A program made the position numbers and the translations under genes. From Chaetomium olivaceum (taxonomy: Eukaryota; Ascomycota; Sordariomycetes; Sordariales; Chaetomiaceae), in NCBI GenBank assembly GCA_039881045.1, contig JAYWVB010000016.1:584899-648898 (forward strand): DNA of 64,000 bases, given 5' to 3'. Positions 11,834 to 23,223 of this stretch are shown piece after piece (positions within the stretch are counted from its first letter, which is position 1; each line of letters begins with the position of its first letter). Under the pieces are notes generated by a model, which was given only the letters and a program-made list of their open reading frames with translations, was not told where the DNA came from and made no database searches.

Positions 11834-13524
11834 ATGTCACACTCAGTATCGCCCGAACCGGCGGCGCCACTGAACAAGACCCAACTTGAGAGTGAGACTG
11901 TCAAAGTCAACTCCAACCCGGACCCCACAGACGATGCCGTCTCCGAAGTCGACCGATATGCCGCCGCGATCGGGTCCATCCCGGTCACCGACAGCGCGGC
12001 CGTGGCCGTCGACGACGCCCTAGAACGGCGCATCCGGCTCAAGGTCGACCTCCGCCTCTGCACCATCGCCGGCATCCTCTGCAGCCTCAACCTGCTCGAC
12101 AGCGGCGTCCTGTCCAGCGCGGCCGTCACCTCGATGCTGTCCGACCTCGGCCTCGACCAGGGCAACCGCTTCTCCGTCTCCATCTTCATCTTCACCATCT
12201 CCAGCATCGTCTTCCAGCTGCCTTCCACCATCGCCGTGCGCATCCTCGGCCCCCGCCTGCACTTCACCCTGATTACCCTCGCCTTTGGCATCATCACCCT
12301 GTGCACCGGCTTCGTGCGCACCTGGCAGCAGATGATTGTGCTGCGCATCCTGCTGGGCGCCGCTATGGCCGGTATTTTCCCGGGTCTGTCCTACCTCATC
12401 AGCACCTGGTATCCGCGCCGGGAGCAACAGCTGCGTTTTGCCTTTATGCAGAGCGGCGAGGTCATCATTCTGGCCACCGGCAGCCTGGTCAATTACGGTC
12501 TGAACAAGCTGGACGGCCGGGGTGGGCTGGAGGGGTGGCGTTGGATGTTCGTCGTGCAGGGGCTGTGTACGTGTGTCATCGGTCTGGTCACTTACTGGTG
12601 GATGATCGATTTCCCTGAGAACTCGCACAAGAGTTTTCAGTTCCTGACGGCTGAGGAGGCCCGCATTGTGTCGAAGCGGATCCAGGCCGACAGGGGTGAT
12701 CTGGTCGCCCAGGACTTCGCCCTCGCAAAGGTACTCGTCCACGCCAAAGATCCCAAGATCTGGGCGTTTGCCGCGATGTTCTTCCTTCAGAATAGCACAT
12801 CGACCGCCTTAGCGTACTTTGTGCCCATCATTTTAGAGAAAGGCTTGGGGTTCTCGTCGGATTTGGCAATATTTCTATCTAGTTTCCCCTATTATTACGC
12901 CACCATACCAGTTTTGGTCTCGTCATACTTCGCCGACCGGTTCCGAATCCGCGGGCCTGTCATTGTCTTTAACGCACTATGTCTTATCACTGGCTTTGCC
13001 GTGCTAGGCTTTGCCGAAAACTCAGCAGCCCGTTATTTTGGTGTGTTTCTGGCCACAGGGGCGTATGTCGGAAATTGGGCTGCTTTGACGGCATATCAGG
13101 CGAACAATGTTGTTGGGTACGTTCCTCTCCTGATGTGTGGGGTTGTGGTGAGGCTAATATCATGGTTTTAGGCAGTGGAAACGTGTTTTCACTGCGGCAG
13201 CTTGCGCAGCGTTCAATGGCGCAGGCGGAGTCGCAGGGAGTTTCATCGTACGCAATTATGAGGCCCCGTCTTACCCAACCGCTGTTTGTGTCTATCGGGT
13301 ACGTCTGTCTCTACCTGAGCGTCATATTCAGCGACTAATGATGTATAGGTCGCATATCCTGATGATCGGGGTTGTTGCTGGGCTTTCCGTGCATTTTTAC
13401 CTTGCCAACAAGTCTCAGAGCAAACGGTCTGGCGTTTTGGAGAACACGGTAAGGAACCTGAATGCCTTCTCACTTGATCAAGTAGACTAACTCACCCCAG
13501 GTAGGATTCCGGTTCACATACTAA
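11834..13524 (+). CDS. MFS transporter, allantoate permease (Dal5/ACS) type
   Basis: Four exons: 11834-13116, 13172-13298, 13349-13448 and 13501-13524, all with GT-AG borders; about 510 residues. It is a plasma-membrane anion:cation symporter of the Dal5-like family, which carries ureides, vitamins or carboxylated small molecules. Visible features: a cytosolic N-terminus of about 65 residues, a TM1 region carrying CSLNLLDSGVLSSAAV, the motif-A neighbourhood, R-x-L-L-G-A-A-M-A-G-I-F-P-G in TM4, and the C-half signature NNVVGQWKRVFTAAACAAFN completed across intron 1. The final exons read SHILMIGVVAGLSVHFYLAN. Exon 2 must change frame once near 13288 (AVxVSIGS block): the exons sum to 3n+1, consistent with one extra or two missing bases. 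Its substrate cannot be told from sequence. The convergent neighbour is an SDR. Confidence 0.88.
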
Positions 13525-13615
13525 AGAGGGACAAAAGAGCGTTGGTACTTGGTCGTTAGAATACCCCTATACATTACTGTTTCATCTCGTCCAATGCTTT
13601 TCTAGTAGCAAAAGC

Positions 13616-14448
13616 CTACACCATATTGGCCCCATTAACCCTCACTGTCTGCCCGCTAACCCAACTGCTCTCCCCCCTGCCAAAAAGGTCAGCACGCCCG
13701 CTATCTCCATCGGGTCCCCCAACCGCCCAAACGGACTCTGCTTCTTCATTGCGTCCACCAGCCCTTCGGTTTTGCCATTAAAGAACAACTCCGTCGCCGT
13801 CGGCCCCGGCGCCACCGCATTGACCGTGATCCCGCGCGGCGCCAGCTCCTTGGATAGCGTGCGCACCATCTGCTCCACGGCGCCCTTGGTTGCCGCGTAG
13901 AGCAGGTGGCCGGGCTGCACGGTGGCGACGCTGGTAAGGCCAGTAGAGATGAGGATGATGCGGCCGCCGCTGTTGGGAGGGATATGCGGCACAGCGGCTT
14001 GGATGAGGAAGAGTGGGCCTTTGACGTTGAGGTTGAAGTGGTCGTCGTAGTCGGCCGGGGTGGTATGGGCTAAGTCGTGCATGCGCATGACGGCGGCTGG
14101 ATGGGGATTGGTTTATTAGTTGTTGAGGTGGTTAAAGGGATGGACGTGGGGTCAGGGGTAAGGGGGTTCTGAGGGAAGCGAACCGTTGGGGATAACCACG
14201 TCGATTTTGCCGAATTTGTCGACGGCTGCGGCGACCAGCTTCTCGATGTCGGCTAGTTGGGAGACATCTGCTTGTACGGCCAGCGCGCGGTCGGCTCCAA
14301 TATTTGAGACCACCTCGTCGGCCGCCTTGCTATCCGAGAGGTAGTTGATAACGACGGATGCCCCGTCCGCGGCTACGCGCTCAGCAGTGGCGCGCCCGAT
14401 ACCCTTGGAGGCGCCGGTGATGAGGAATACTTTGCCGGTAAGGGACAT
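13616..14448 (-). CDS. Short-chain dehydrogenase/reductase (classical SDR)
   Basis: Exons 14448-14184 and 14096-13616; about 248 residues. It is an NAD(P)H-dependent oxidoreductase of the FabG-like classical SDR group. Visible: the cofactor motif T-G-A-S-K-G-I-G near residue 11, the D-V segment of the adenine pocket, an N-G/N-A-A turn split by the intron, the catalytic Ser in ILISTG, the catalytic Y-x3-K as YAATKGA, and the APGPTATELF loop. The C-terminus should read SSWVSGQTVRVNGANMV and stop at 13618-13616, but a run of six G at 13673-13678 puts it out of frame. One more G restores 249 codons. The unusual donor GTTCGC and the acceptor CCAG fit phase. Convergent with the MFS transporter; a joint role is only suggested by proximity. 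Confidence 0.85.
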
Positions 14449-14945
14449 GACGGGCGAGTATGGTGTGCTTGGTGTATGTTCGTCGGTTTGGTCTGAGTTG
14501 ACGTTTGCTAACTTGGCGAGATCGATGCGAGACTGAATAGAAAATGGTAGTTTGTAGGATAGGTACCTTATATTACAAATGGGTAAATACCGTGACTCAG
14601 CACGGCTCTTACTAACGTGAGTATGTGCATGTCATACATCCGTGTTAACTCCGTAAACTGCGAATTCCGTTGTTGGGTTTCGGGATTAAAAAGTGCAGGA
14701 CCGAACTCTCGCTTGCAGCTATCCATAATGCTCTCCGATTACGCTGAACTATGACTTGAAAGACGGACCATCGCCTCGGGGCTGCGCGTCACCCGCCAAC
14801 CTGATTTGCACAAACTATAGCATTTTCCCCAGAACTGGCCAATCTCCCGCTCCATGGTTTGGATGAAGTGGTTTTCCCAAAAAGAAATTCGACCACTGCT
14901 TCCCCAGTACCCTCCTCATGGGTAAAAGAGGCTACCTTATGCTTC
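14449..14945. other. Upstream region of the SDR, no gene
   Basis: About 500 bp with no supported ORF. It should contain the promoter of the minus-strand SDR. No recognised site. Confidence 0.4.
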
Positions 14946-15414
14946 TCATACATCCCTCGTGTTCTCCGCTTTCTTAAACAGCCATTGCCGGACATAAGTA
15001 TGTCCCATTACATTTAGAGTAATAAAGTAGTCATGGTGCAGTCGGAAGAGTGCGCCCAGCTTCTCGGCCGCACTAGGACTTGCGAGGGATAGCGGCGTTA
15101 GGAACCACGCGACAATATGTGAGAGGACCTCCTCGCCGTGAACTGGCTTGCCCTTTGCTTTCCTGCGCTTTCTCCGGACAGCTTGCTCCGTAGCACTCGG
15201 GACTCGGCCGGTGGTATCATACAGAACGGAGCGGCGAGAGCCTAGCATCCGCGTCACGCGCAGCAATTCGTCAGCTCTCATATTGCCTAGCACGCGAGCA
15301 TGCGGGATGGTGATCTGGGCGAGGAGCTCCCGGTTTTTGCGTAGCAGGTTGAACAGAGACACAGCGAGCGCCCCGGCAAAGACGGCGTAGATGTCGAGGA
15401 GCTGGAGCACCCTC
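14946..15414 (-). other. Open frame just past the nuclease stop; possible C-terminal extension
   Basis: Immediately after the NucA/NucB gene stop, the +1 frame stays open to 14946, about 155 codons. It reads a hydrophobic helix (LLDIYAVFAGALAVSLFNLL), a basic stretch KRRKAKGKPVH, and a mixed helical tail. It has no ATG of its own at the upstream end; the frame begins inside the nuclease gene. Either the nuclease really continues here and a single-base indel near 15417 created an early stop, or this is a 3' shadow ORF. The membrane-helix-then-basic pattern favours a real transmembrane and cytosolic tail, but the nuclease exons already sum to an exact reading frame without it. Confidence 0.4.
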
Positions 15415-17309
15415 TCAGACCCACATGATGCCAGCCACAACACCAACTAAGAGACTCCTAGCATACATCCTCCCGTTACGCATCAATACCGATGCCGCCG
15501 AGTTTGAGGCAGGAGTAGTAGTCTCTGGCACACTCGTAGCCGTAAACGCCGCGCTGACAGACACGCTCGTGGCCGCCTTCGCCGCCACAAACAAGTCCTG
15601 GGTGTCGTCGTGGACCCGGTACTGCAAGGTGCGCTGCTGGCCGTTGGCGAACGACGACACGCCGACTTCGCTGCTGTCCCGCGGCCAAACCAGGCCGCCA
15701 GCGCCGTCCACGATGGACACGTCCTCCAGCCGGTCCGCTTCCGACAACGAAAGGGTGGCATTGTACGTCCCCGGCCCGCTGGCCTCGAGCGGCATGAGCA
15801 CGTAGCCTTCGGATTTAGTGCGCGGATCTCGGACCCAGAGGGGGTCATGGGCGGCTTGGACGGTGTGTTGTTCGCCTTCGGTTTGGCGTCTGGGATGGGG
15901 GCGGGGTTCGGATCCTCGCGGGTAGCTGACGGGGGTGGCGGGGAAGTCGCAGGTGTCCATGCGGATGACATAGGGGTCGTCCTGTTGCAAGCCCAGATCG
16001 TCGTAGAAATAGCGGAGGAAGACGCCGCCGAGGTTATTTTGGTACCATGAGATGCACGTCACTGTCGGCCCGCCGCCTTCCATGGAAGATGCTGGATGAA
16101 GATTTATGATCAGTGTCTAGAGCTGAGTGACACTCATGGTGGAGAAAAATACGTACCTGGCGGAAACTCGTCGCATTGCATTGAAAAGTATTGTTGGTAA
16201 AGACCACTCCAAGTTAGGCGTTCTGCATCAGATCAAGTGGTTAGTTTAGATAGAGTATGTACGCGGGCATGTACCGGAACTTACGCGCGCAACCCATAGT
16301 CCGACAGGCGGCCGCCTCGTTTCGTCCCATGCGTCTGTGCAACAGAATGGCCGTGTCGCTAAGAACATTCTGGGGGTTGTGTTGACGTTGATCGCGGATA
16401 CCTTGGCACATGCTGGTACACATTTGGTCGAACAGATCGTCGACGCAAAAGAAGTCGAGCACTGGAACGCAGTTGGCCTCACCCTGTACCTTGATGTAGT
16501 CCCATCCACCGGTGGCCCTAGAAGCTAAACCTGTTGGACTGCATTTCTCAGTTGTCTTTGTTGTGACCAAAGTAGCCGTAGAGCGAATTGTAGTTACTGC
16601 GCTGCGGGTAATAGTAGACCGTAGCGTTGCAGTTGACCGTGACGTTGTCGTTGACCGAGAGGTGGATGTAGACCGAGAGGTTGACGTAGATCGGGAAATT
16701 GATGTCCGGATCTTGCGGCATAACCCACCCCCAGTGCAGGAGTAGCCCGCTGGGCAGCCTAGTGGTGTGGACATGTTAGAGCAATACATAGTAGGGGTTC
16801 GACAGTCGAGGTGCTCGTACAGTAGCCACCACATGCGACGTCAGTGGCACTCCTGCAGCAGACATTTTGCCCTCCAGCAGACAGCTTGCAACTTGCCCCT
16901 TGCCTGCAAACAGAATTTCCACAACAAACAGAACCAGATTGGGCACAGAATTTCCCACCGCACGTTTCAGCAGTCTTGGGGCAACACCCAGTCGGCGTAC
17001 TAGAGGTGGCGGAAACAGAAATACGATTAGTGAATATGACAGGTTCCATTTAGGGTCCATTACTTACCAGTTGTCCCTCGCGTTGCAGCATGTTCGCGGG
17101 GTTGGGCAAATTACGTAGGGAGACCCTGCGGTGCACCACTGCGTCTGCCGACCGAAAACGTTCCGCATCATGTTTAGAGATGTATCACTCATTGCCGACA
17201 GAGGCGCAAATAAGTCGTTGGCAAGTTCCGAATAGCCTGCGACATCGTGGCAGATGCAGCTGCCAAAAAGACCGGCTACCACGGCCGCAGTAACGAGTGT
17301 GAAGTGCAT
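15415..17309 (-). CDS. Secreted modular protein: Cys-rich region, RST linker, NucA/NucB-type nuclease domain
   Basis: Five exons, 17309-17068, 16999-16821, 16758-16285, 16222-16157 and 16091-15415, all GT-AG, sum to exactly 546 codons (545 residues). Residues 1-21 form a signal peptide (MHFTLVTAAVVAGLFGSCIC). About 58-156 is a Cys-rich module with repeated CC pairs (TGCCP, SVCCGNSVC, NVCCRS, GYCCPAGYSC), reminiscent of granulin-like or small carbohydrate-binding disulfide domains. Then comes a linker of R-S-T repeats (about 157-205). About 220-345 begins WDYIKV and holds CDEFPPASSMEGGG, matching the D-E-x-P-x-A-x(3)-E-G-G core of secreted DNases of the NucA/NucB family. The D-E and the later E are the residues expected at the active site. 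The C-terminus is Ser/Thr-rich and ends in a hydrophobic stretch (SLLVGVVAGIMW) that could be a GPI signal or the start of a membrane helix. Likely an extracellular or wall-bound nuclease; substrate is inferred. Confidence 0.8.
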
Positions 17310-18358
17310 CCTGAACAGTGTAATGTTATGCGAGACTTGGTGGTTAGTGTTTAGTGAAGCATCCTCGAGGTAGACACAGCCGTATTATTGATGAGTGACG
17401 GGGATTGGCTTCTCAATTTGAGGGTCATATAATCTACATTGGGCGGGCAGTCACTCCATCGGAGCAACTTTGATCCTAGCCATGGCTGGGCGGCGTGTGA
17501 TCCATGTATTTTTGGATCGCCATAGAATGAGAGTTACTCTGAGGCAGAGCCTCGCCGAGAAATATTGTGTCAGGCGGCTCATTTCTTGACCGATCTGGTA
17601 GTAAGCTTGGGGACTTTCGGTGGGCCTTGGACAGCTGAAGCTGCGCCACTGCCCTTGGCAGCCGGTTGTTGGTGGGTGTGTTGCATGGCAGGGAGGCTGG
17701 TGGTTGGCATGCCCTGATCACCACGCGAATCTTGGCTTTGGAAGCTGCCTTGGGAACAACTGAAAAAGCTCGGTCACTTCTAGCAGCTTGTGCGCTTGAT
17801 GGTTTAGGTTGGCAATGAGAGTTGAGGGTTTGAACTGCCTTAAACAGGAACCTGGTAGTTGAAGACTTAACACTTCACCAAGAGTGTTACGCGAGGGCCC
17901 AGGGCCCAGAGGATGGCTAGAGTCGCAAGAATTGGAGAAATACAAGGGTAGGGAATTGGGATTTTGGGTGAACAACAATACGTTGATCAAGGCACTGGGG
18001 GAAGTATAGTGTCTTGACGTGTTGAGCAAGTCCGGGTAGTGAGATTCGGGTTGATGCCCATACAGCGGCCACATTGGTAAGAGGGTAGAAAGACACAATG
18101 CACAGAGGCTCTCGGTGATACACCCTACGAGCTCAAGACAAGGGCTTCAAAGATGGCATTTTGCGTCTATGCTGAAGATCCCGGAGTTGGAGAGGGGAGC
18201 GCTGTGGAACAGTTTGGGAAGAAAGTCTCAGGAAGCAAATAGGCGTTTCCATCCCCGGTTGGTCACTCCCGTTACTCCTTTTCCGTGTGCCAGTGTCTGA
18301 CTGGAGACATCGCCATAAAGACCAAATGATAGGAAGCCATGAAGAAAAGCATTCCCGA
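17310..18358. other. Promoter side of the nuclease gene, no gene supported
   Basis: The minus-strand ORFs at 17476-17724 and 17718-18098 lack motifs and convincing ATGs. The stretch lies between two minus-strand genes, so it probably holds the nuclease promoter and the 3' end of the second SDR. Confidence 0.4.
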
Positions 18359-19468
18359 TCATTCGACGTGCACGGTCAACAGGATCCCAGAATCCACAAT
18401 CAGTCGGGACCCATTGATATAGCTTGCGCCAGCGCTGCACAGAAATGCGATAGCCTCGCCAACCTCGTCGACTTGAGCCGCCCTACCCATGGGTGACATC
18501 TTCTTGCCCGCATCGGCCATCGGAGGAATTCGGCGACATTCTTCGGCGTGCATTGGCGTGTCAACCCATCCTGGGCAGATGGCGTTCACACGGATGCCGT
18601 CTGAAGCGCCTTCGAGTGCTGTCATTTGCGGAGTCAGCAAAGAAACTCGGTGGCAGCAGTCATTAATATGGACGACACAAGCCCAGCGGACGCGACCGGT
18701 CTTAGCGTGTCCAAGGGGCGCGCGGCAGAAACAAAGGGGTAAAACGTACCGGCAGCCTTGGTAATCCCTAGCAAGGCGTGCTTGGACGTGATATAAGCGA
18801 TTCTGCCCGGGACAACTCCATAGGCAAAACCCGAAGCGACGTTCACAATGCTTCCACGGCCGAGGCTACGGGTGCCGTGCCTGGTTGTAATATTGCAAGG
18901 TTCCTGGCTTGCCATCTGCCTAGACACGGCCTGGCAAACCCGCAGCTGGCCGGTCGTGTTGATATCCATGACTCTGTTGAAGTCGTCGAGGTCGACGTCT
19001 TTTAAAGGCGTATACTCGGCCATATCGACCTGCCGACACAAGTTAGTTAAGTAACCAGTGCCAAAAGAGTTTCCGTCGCAACCGGTCGTGATAGCTTACA
19101 CCGGCACTGTTAACGCAATAGTCAATCCTCCCGAATTTCTCCACAGCACGGTCGACCATGGATTTCACACTTGTCGCGTCAGTGACGTCGACTTTCACCG
19201 CGAAGGCTTGGTAATTAGGATCCGTGGCCAGCGTCTTGCTTTCTTCGACCGCTTCCCTTGCTCCGGCCTCATTGATGTCGGCAAGAAGGACTCCGGCCGC
19301 GCCCGCCTCAGCGAGGATCAGTGACGTCTCTCGGCCGATCCCACTAGCAGCCTGTATGTGGATAATCAGTTCCAATCTCAAGATCAAGGTTTGCTTCTTT
19401 AGACTCTGCCGCTTTGAACTTACGCCAATGACAATGGCGAACCCCCTGTTAAGTCTGACAGAAGGCAT
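18359..19468 (-). CDS. Short-chain dehydrogenase/reductase (classical SDR, second copy)
   Basis: Four exons, 19468-19424, 19351-19100, 19029-18750 and 18618-18359, sum to exactly 279 codons (278 residues). NAD(P)-dependent alcohol/ketone oxidoreductase. The cofactor motif G-A-A-S-G-I-G-R-E-T is assembled across intron 1; VDVTDATSV is the adenine-pocket Asp region; NSAGV is joined across intron 2; the catalytic Ser lies in IVNVASG, and Tyr/Lys in YITSKHA. ICPGWVDTPM follows, and the protein ends with INGSRLIVDSG. It faces the monooxygenase gene across a 1.2-kb shared upstream region, so co-regulation with that enzyme is plausible. A pairing of SDR (alcohol to ketone) and Baeyer-Villiger enzyme (ketone to ester) is a common catabolic or tailoring logic, but here that is inference. 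Confidence 0.9.
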
Positions 19469-19970
19469 AATGGCGATCCTGAGAAATCAAGAACCAAGGT
19501 GGGAGTTATCAACGGTTTGGTTTTCGACAAAGTTGAGAGGAGATGAGTGAATTCGAGGTTGCTGCCGTTTTCTAGCTTGGAAGTGGCGGACTCTCATCTG
19601 CTTTATACTCTGATCGGATGTACTACTGTCTTCAGAACGGAAATCTGCTAGGCTATGGGGAATACGCGGCTGGCGCTATACGAATTGGGATCCCGTCAAT
19701 GGAGAACCATTGGTGGGGAGTACGAGTATGTTTGCCTACCAGATAGCTAACCCCCTTGACCTGCCTAACCCACCAAGTAGTTCTGTTATAGGAAAGCTGG
19801 GCCATTTCGGGGCATGTAAGCAGCATCAGAACAGTTTTCGGAAATTGTTTTGATACTTTTAGATTGACACGTCTGAAACACTCCTTGGTTATGGGCAAGC
19901 TCGGGCTCAACGCGAAGACAGTTAATAACATGAAGTGTGTCAGACCGCAACACCGGCCCACCAATATTTT

Positions 19971-19979
19971 CCGAATCGA
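19971..19979. promoter_or_regulatory. Degenerate CCG-N3-CGG box (CCGAATCGA)
   Basis: First copy of the repeated motif in the divergent promoter. The right half-site is CGA rather than CGG. Confidence 0.35.
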
Positions 19980-20051
19980 GGCAGGAGAAGAGGCACCGTG
20001 ATTGCACCTATTTGCTTACTGCAGCCCGAGGATGGGAGCCACTAGTATTTT

Positions 20052-20060
20052 CCGAATCGG
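20052..20060. promoter_or_regulatory. Perfect CCG-N3-CGG box (CCGAATCGG)
   Basis: Second copy, a perfect 9-bp palindromic half-site pair, about 590 bp upstream of either gene. Its repetition with the flanking TATTTT makes chance less likely. Confidence 0.45.
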
Positions 20061-20646
20061 GGCAAGTAAACACTGTGACTTGCCAATACGGCCCGAGGAT
20101 TAGACCCACTGCTTTGAGGTGAAGCCAAGTCCTCCCTGCTATAATCCTTCAGTTTGCAAAGATCATATCGGACGGCTGCTGCGGATTACGTGTAGCTGCA
20201 CTGAAGGCCCACAAACAATTTCCCCATCTGGGACTTATATGCCGGGTTAACCTCCAAGGGCCCAGTACAGCTAAAAAGAAGGTTCCGGGGACGGGCGAAG
20301 GTAAGTGTCTCGGTATTAACTAGTCCGTTGTTTGAATTGATCATTGCCTGCAATGGGCAGAGTGCAGAGTTGACTCTTGCCAAACGTGGAGTTCTGCATG
20401 GGGGCTGAGAGAATGCATGTGGCCACCAGGCCGAGATGGATCGTCTTGACAGACATGGCAGAGGGCACGCGGGCATCATCAAATATCTACAATGTATAAC
20501 TAGCCCTCTTCCGCCTGAAACATTCAGGTCAATCGACGCTGTCTTATCGTAGGCCTTGTACGTCGATTGCACTTTATTTCCGGAATCTTTTATCACTGTA
20601 CTCTGCGGTCCGACAACCTTCTTCCGTTCCTTGTTGTTCTTTCGCC

Positions 20647-22595
20647 ATGGGTTCCCTTGACGATACCCATGTCGAATCTCGGGTCTTGCCGACCGAGCTC
20701 CTGTACGAGAAAGAAGCGGCCAAGAGGCTGCGGCACGACGGAGTGAGTCAGTTCATCGACCTGGACGGGCCAGAAGCACCCTCGACTTTGCGCGGAGACC
20801 CCTGGGTTGCTTCGGAAGCACTGAACATGCACGACTTCCCGGTTCTTCAAGACGGTTCCGACTGCAAGTTTTTGATCGTCGGAGCCGGTTTTGGCGGACT
20901 CATCGGCGCAGTGAAGCTGATACAGGCTGGCTTCACGGCTGACAACATCCGCATGGTCGACATTGCCGGCGGGTTTGGCGGCGCCTGGTACTGGAACCGC
21001 TTTCCTGGGCTGCTATGTGACGTTGAGAGCTACATCTACATGCCATTCCTGGAGGAGACGGGATACATGCCTCAAAACCGATACGCCTCCGGGGACGAGA
21101 TCCTCAAACACGCCAACCGGATCGCAGCCCAGTACCACCTCACCAACAAGGCTTCCTTTAACACTGCTGTTCGCAGCCAACGATGGGACGAAGACCGGAA
21201 GAGGTGGATTGTCAGCCTAGACCGGGCCCCCGACCCGGTGCGGGATGGAGAGGCCCACCACCTCACTGTCTCTGCGCAGTTTGTCATCCTTGCCTGTGCA
21301 GGTTACGGAGGTCCGCAGCTGCCCAAGATCCCCGGCCTTAGCGAGTTCCGTGGCAAAGTCTTCCATACAGCTCGGTGGGACTACTTGTACACCGGCGGCT
21401 CACCGACCGAACCCCAGCTGGACGGGCTGAACGATAAGACAGTCGGTATAATCGGCACGGGAGCCACTGCCGTGCAGGTCGTTCCGTTTCTTGCGCGGTG
21501 GGCCAAGAAGGTCAACGTCTTCCAGCGCACGCCTTCCAATGTCTTCGGACGCACACAGCGCGCCACCGACCCCGTCGATTGGGCGGCCAATATCGCCACC
21601 AAGCCGGGCTGGCAGGCGGAGAGACGATTGAACTGGCTCTCATACGCCTCCAACAACCCCAACGGACCCAACCTGGTCGGGGACATATGGACCGACACAC
21701 CCTCTTTCAGCGCGGTTCTTGGAGCGCCGAAGGGCATTGTGGAGATTGGGACGGTGCCGGAGCACCTCGCGAAGCTGCACGCTCTGGATTTGCCCGTGGC
21801 TGAGACGGCGCGGGCCAGGGTCAAAGAGTGTCAAGGACCCAGACGTTGCGGCAAAGCTTCAGGCGTGGTATCCAACTTGGTGCAAGCGGGTCACTCTCAG
21901 CAATGAGTACTTGCAGGCGTTCAACCAGCCTCACACTGCGCTCGTGGACACCGATGGAAAGGGGGTCGAGCGTATCGACCGAGCGCGGTGTCGTGGTGGC
22001 CGGAAGAGAATACCCTCTCGATGTCCTGATTCTGAGCACCGGGTTCCGCGCTCCGCTGCGGGCATACGGGAACCCGGCCGCGCGCCTCGGTCTGTCCTCC
22101 ATAATCGGCCGGAACGGCGCGTGTCTCCAAGACAACTGGCAACGACGGGGCGCCGCAACCCTCCACGGCGTATGTTCTCATGGCTTCCCGAACCTGTTCT
22201 TTGTCGGCCCGGCGCAAGCGGGATATTCGGGAGTCATGACTATGTTGCTGGAGTCGCAAATGGAGCACATCGCCTATATCATTAAGGAAGCGCATCGGGC
22301 CGCTGGCTCCGATGTCTCGCTAGCTGTTGAGGCAAGTCAGGAGGCCGAGGAAGCGTGGTCTCTAGAGGTGGTAAGGCGCTCGCTGTGGTTTTCTTCGATG
22401 GGTGGTTGCACCCCCAGTTACCTCACCAACGAGGGTGAATTCACGAAGCCCCAAGACCCGGAGGAGATGACGAGGATAGCCCGTACAATGATGTGGGGTG
22501 AAGGATTTGAGAGCTATACCAACGTCCTTCGGACTTGGAGAGAGGAGGGAAGCCTTGCAGGAATGACGGTCAACTGCGCTGATGCGAGGGCTTGA
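20647..22595 (+). CDS. FAD/NADPH monooxygenase, Baeyer-Villiger type
   Basis: Single exon, ATG in CGCCATGGG, about 648 residues after allowing two single-base changes. It inserts oxygen next to a ketone (or hydroxylates) using FAD and NADPH. Visible: the FAD site G-A-G-F-G-G-L near residue 78, the W-Y-W-N-R-F-P-G block, the C-D-V-E-S-Y-I-Y segment, the Baeyer-Villiger fingerprint FRGKVFHTARWDY (F-x-G-x3-H-x3-W), the NADPH-binding G-T-G-A-T-A-V-Q-V, and near the C-terminus VLILSTGFR and a PNLFFVGPAQAGYSG block. Frame breaks: one extra A in the AAAG near 21821 (before VKDPDVAAKL) and one extra C in GACCGAG near 21980 (before ERGVVVAG). Both shift +1 and total length then fits 649 codons. The divergent SDR, nearby methyltransferase and regulator suggest a small tailoring or degradation cluster. 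Confidence 0.85.
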
Positions 22596-23223
22596 AACAT
22601 AGTTTTGATCTCTTATATCTATACCGGGGCATGTTACATGTGGTTTCATGACTTACTTGTTGTATGTTATGGATTTACTGTGCCGACCTTGCTATCAAGC
22701 CTAACTTTCTTGAACCTTAGTGCCACACCAAGCCCGAGGTTCAGGAGTGCCGTTGTCTCTCCCCTCCAAGTATATACCAGCTGCTATTTACAGGAAACAG
22801 GAACCCGAGATGCATGAGAAGCTGCGTAGTGACGTCTTCGCTCTGGTTGTCATACTCGATGGATTTTTCAAGGCGACGAGGGTTCCACGGGCGAGCAAGA
22901 TCCGGGATTGGGCGTTTCGTCTGGCATGGGACGAGACAAAATGCGTCTGAGGTGCAGGAAGTTTTGAAAGAACACTGGTTATGTTAGCTTTGGGCGTTTC
23001 GTACTTAGTAGCCACGCTGCCTGAAAATAGAGGAAAAGAAAAATGGGAAACCGGAAACAGATGGAGTTGTCTCACTCACCTGTTAACATATCCAAGTGAT
23101 AGCCTCCATAACTAGAGGCTATCCTCGCAAGCTGACCAACAAAGAAAGGGCGTTCCTTAGCCGTCGCCGCCGAGGCGCCCACAAGAAGCCTAGGTACATA
23201 TATCCAGGATCAGCGTCCAAACC
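22596..23223. other. Intergenic, convergent 3' ends
   Basis: Lies between the ends of the monooxygenase (plus) and the regulator (minus). No ORF with a recognisable motif. Confidence 0.5.

Larger units (their letters stand above)
19469..20646. promoter_or_regulatory. Shared divergent promoter of SDR and monooxygenase
   Basis: 1.18 kb between two divergent start codons. It contains a near-duplicate block about 81 bp apart: TATTTTCCGAATCG followed by AGGCAGG (19965-19985) and by GGGCAAG (20046-20066). The second copy carries the perfect palindrome CCGAATCGG, and both are followed by similar CCCGAGGAT sequences. CCG-N3-CGG is a half-site arrangement used by some Zn2Cys6 regulators. Binding by any particular protein is inferred. 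Confidence 0.5.

Noticed and set aside
12020..12742. 240-codon ORF antisense to the MFS gene
   Set aside because: Mirror of codon bias in the real gene; Asp/Glu/Gly-rich and without motifs.
20647..22595. Calling the monooxygenase a pseudogene
   Set aside because: Only two single-base shifts in short homopolymers, all motifs intact, and the same kind of break occurs in RSA4, which is essential in yeast.
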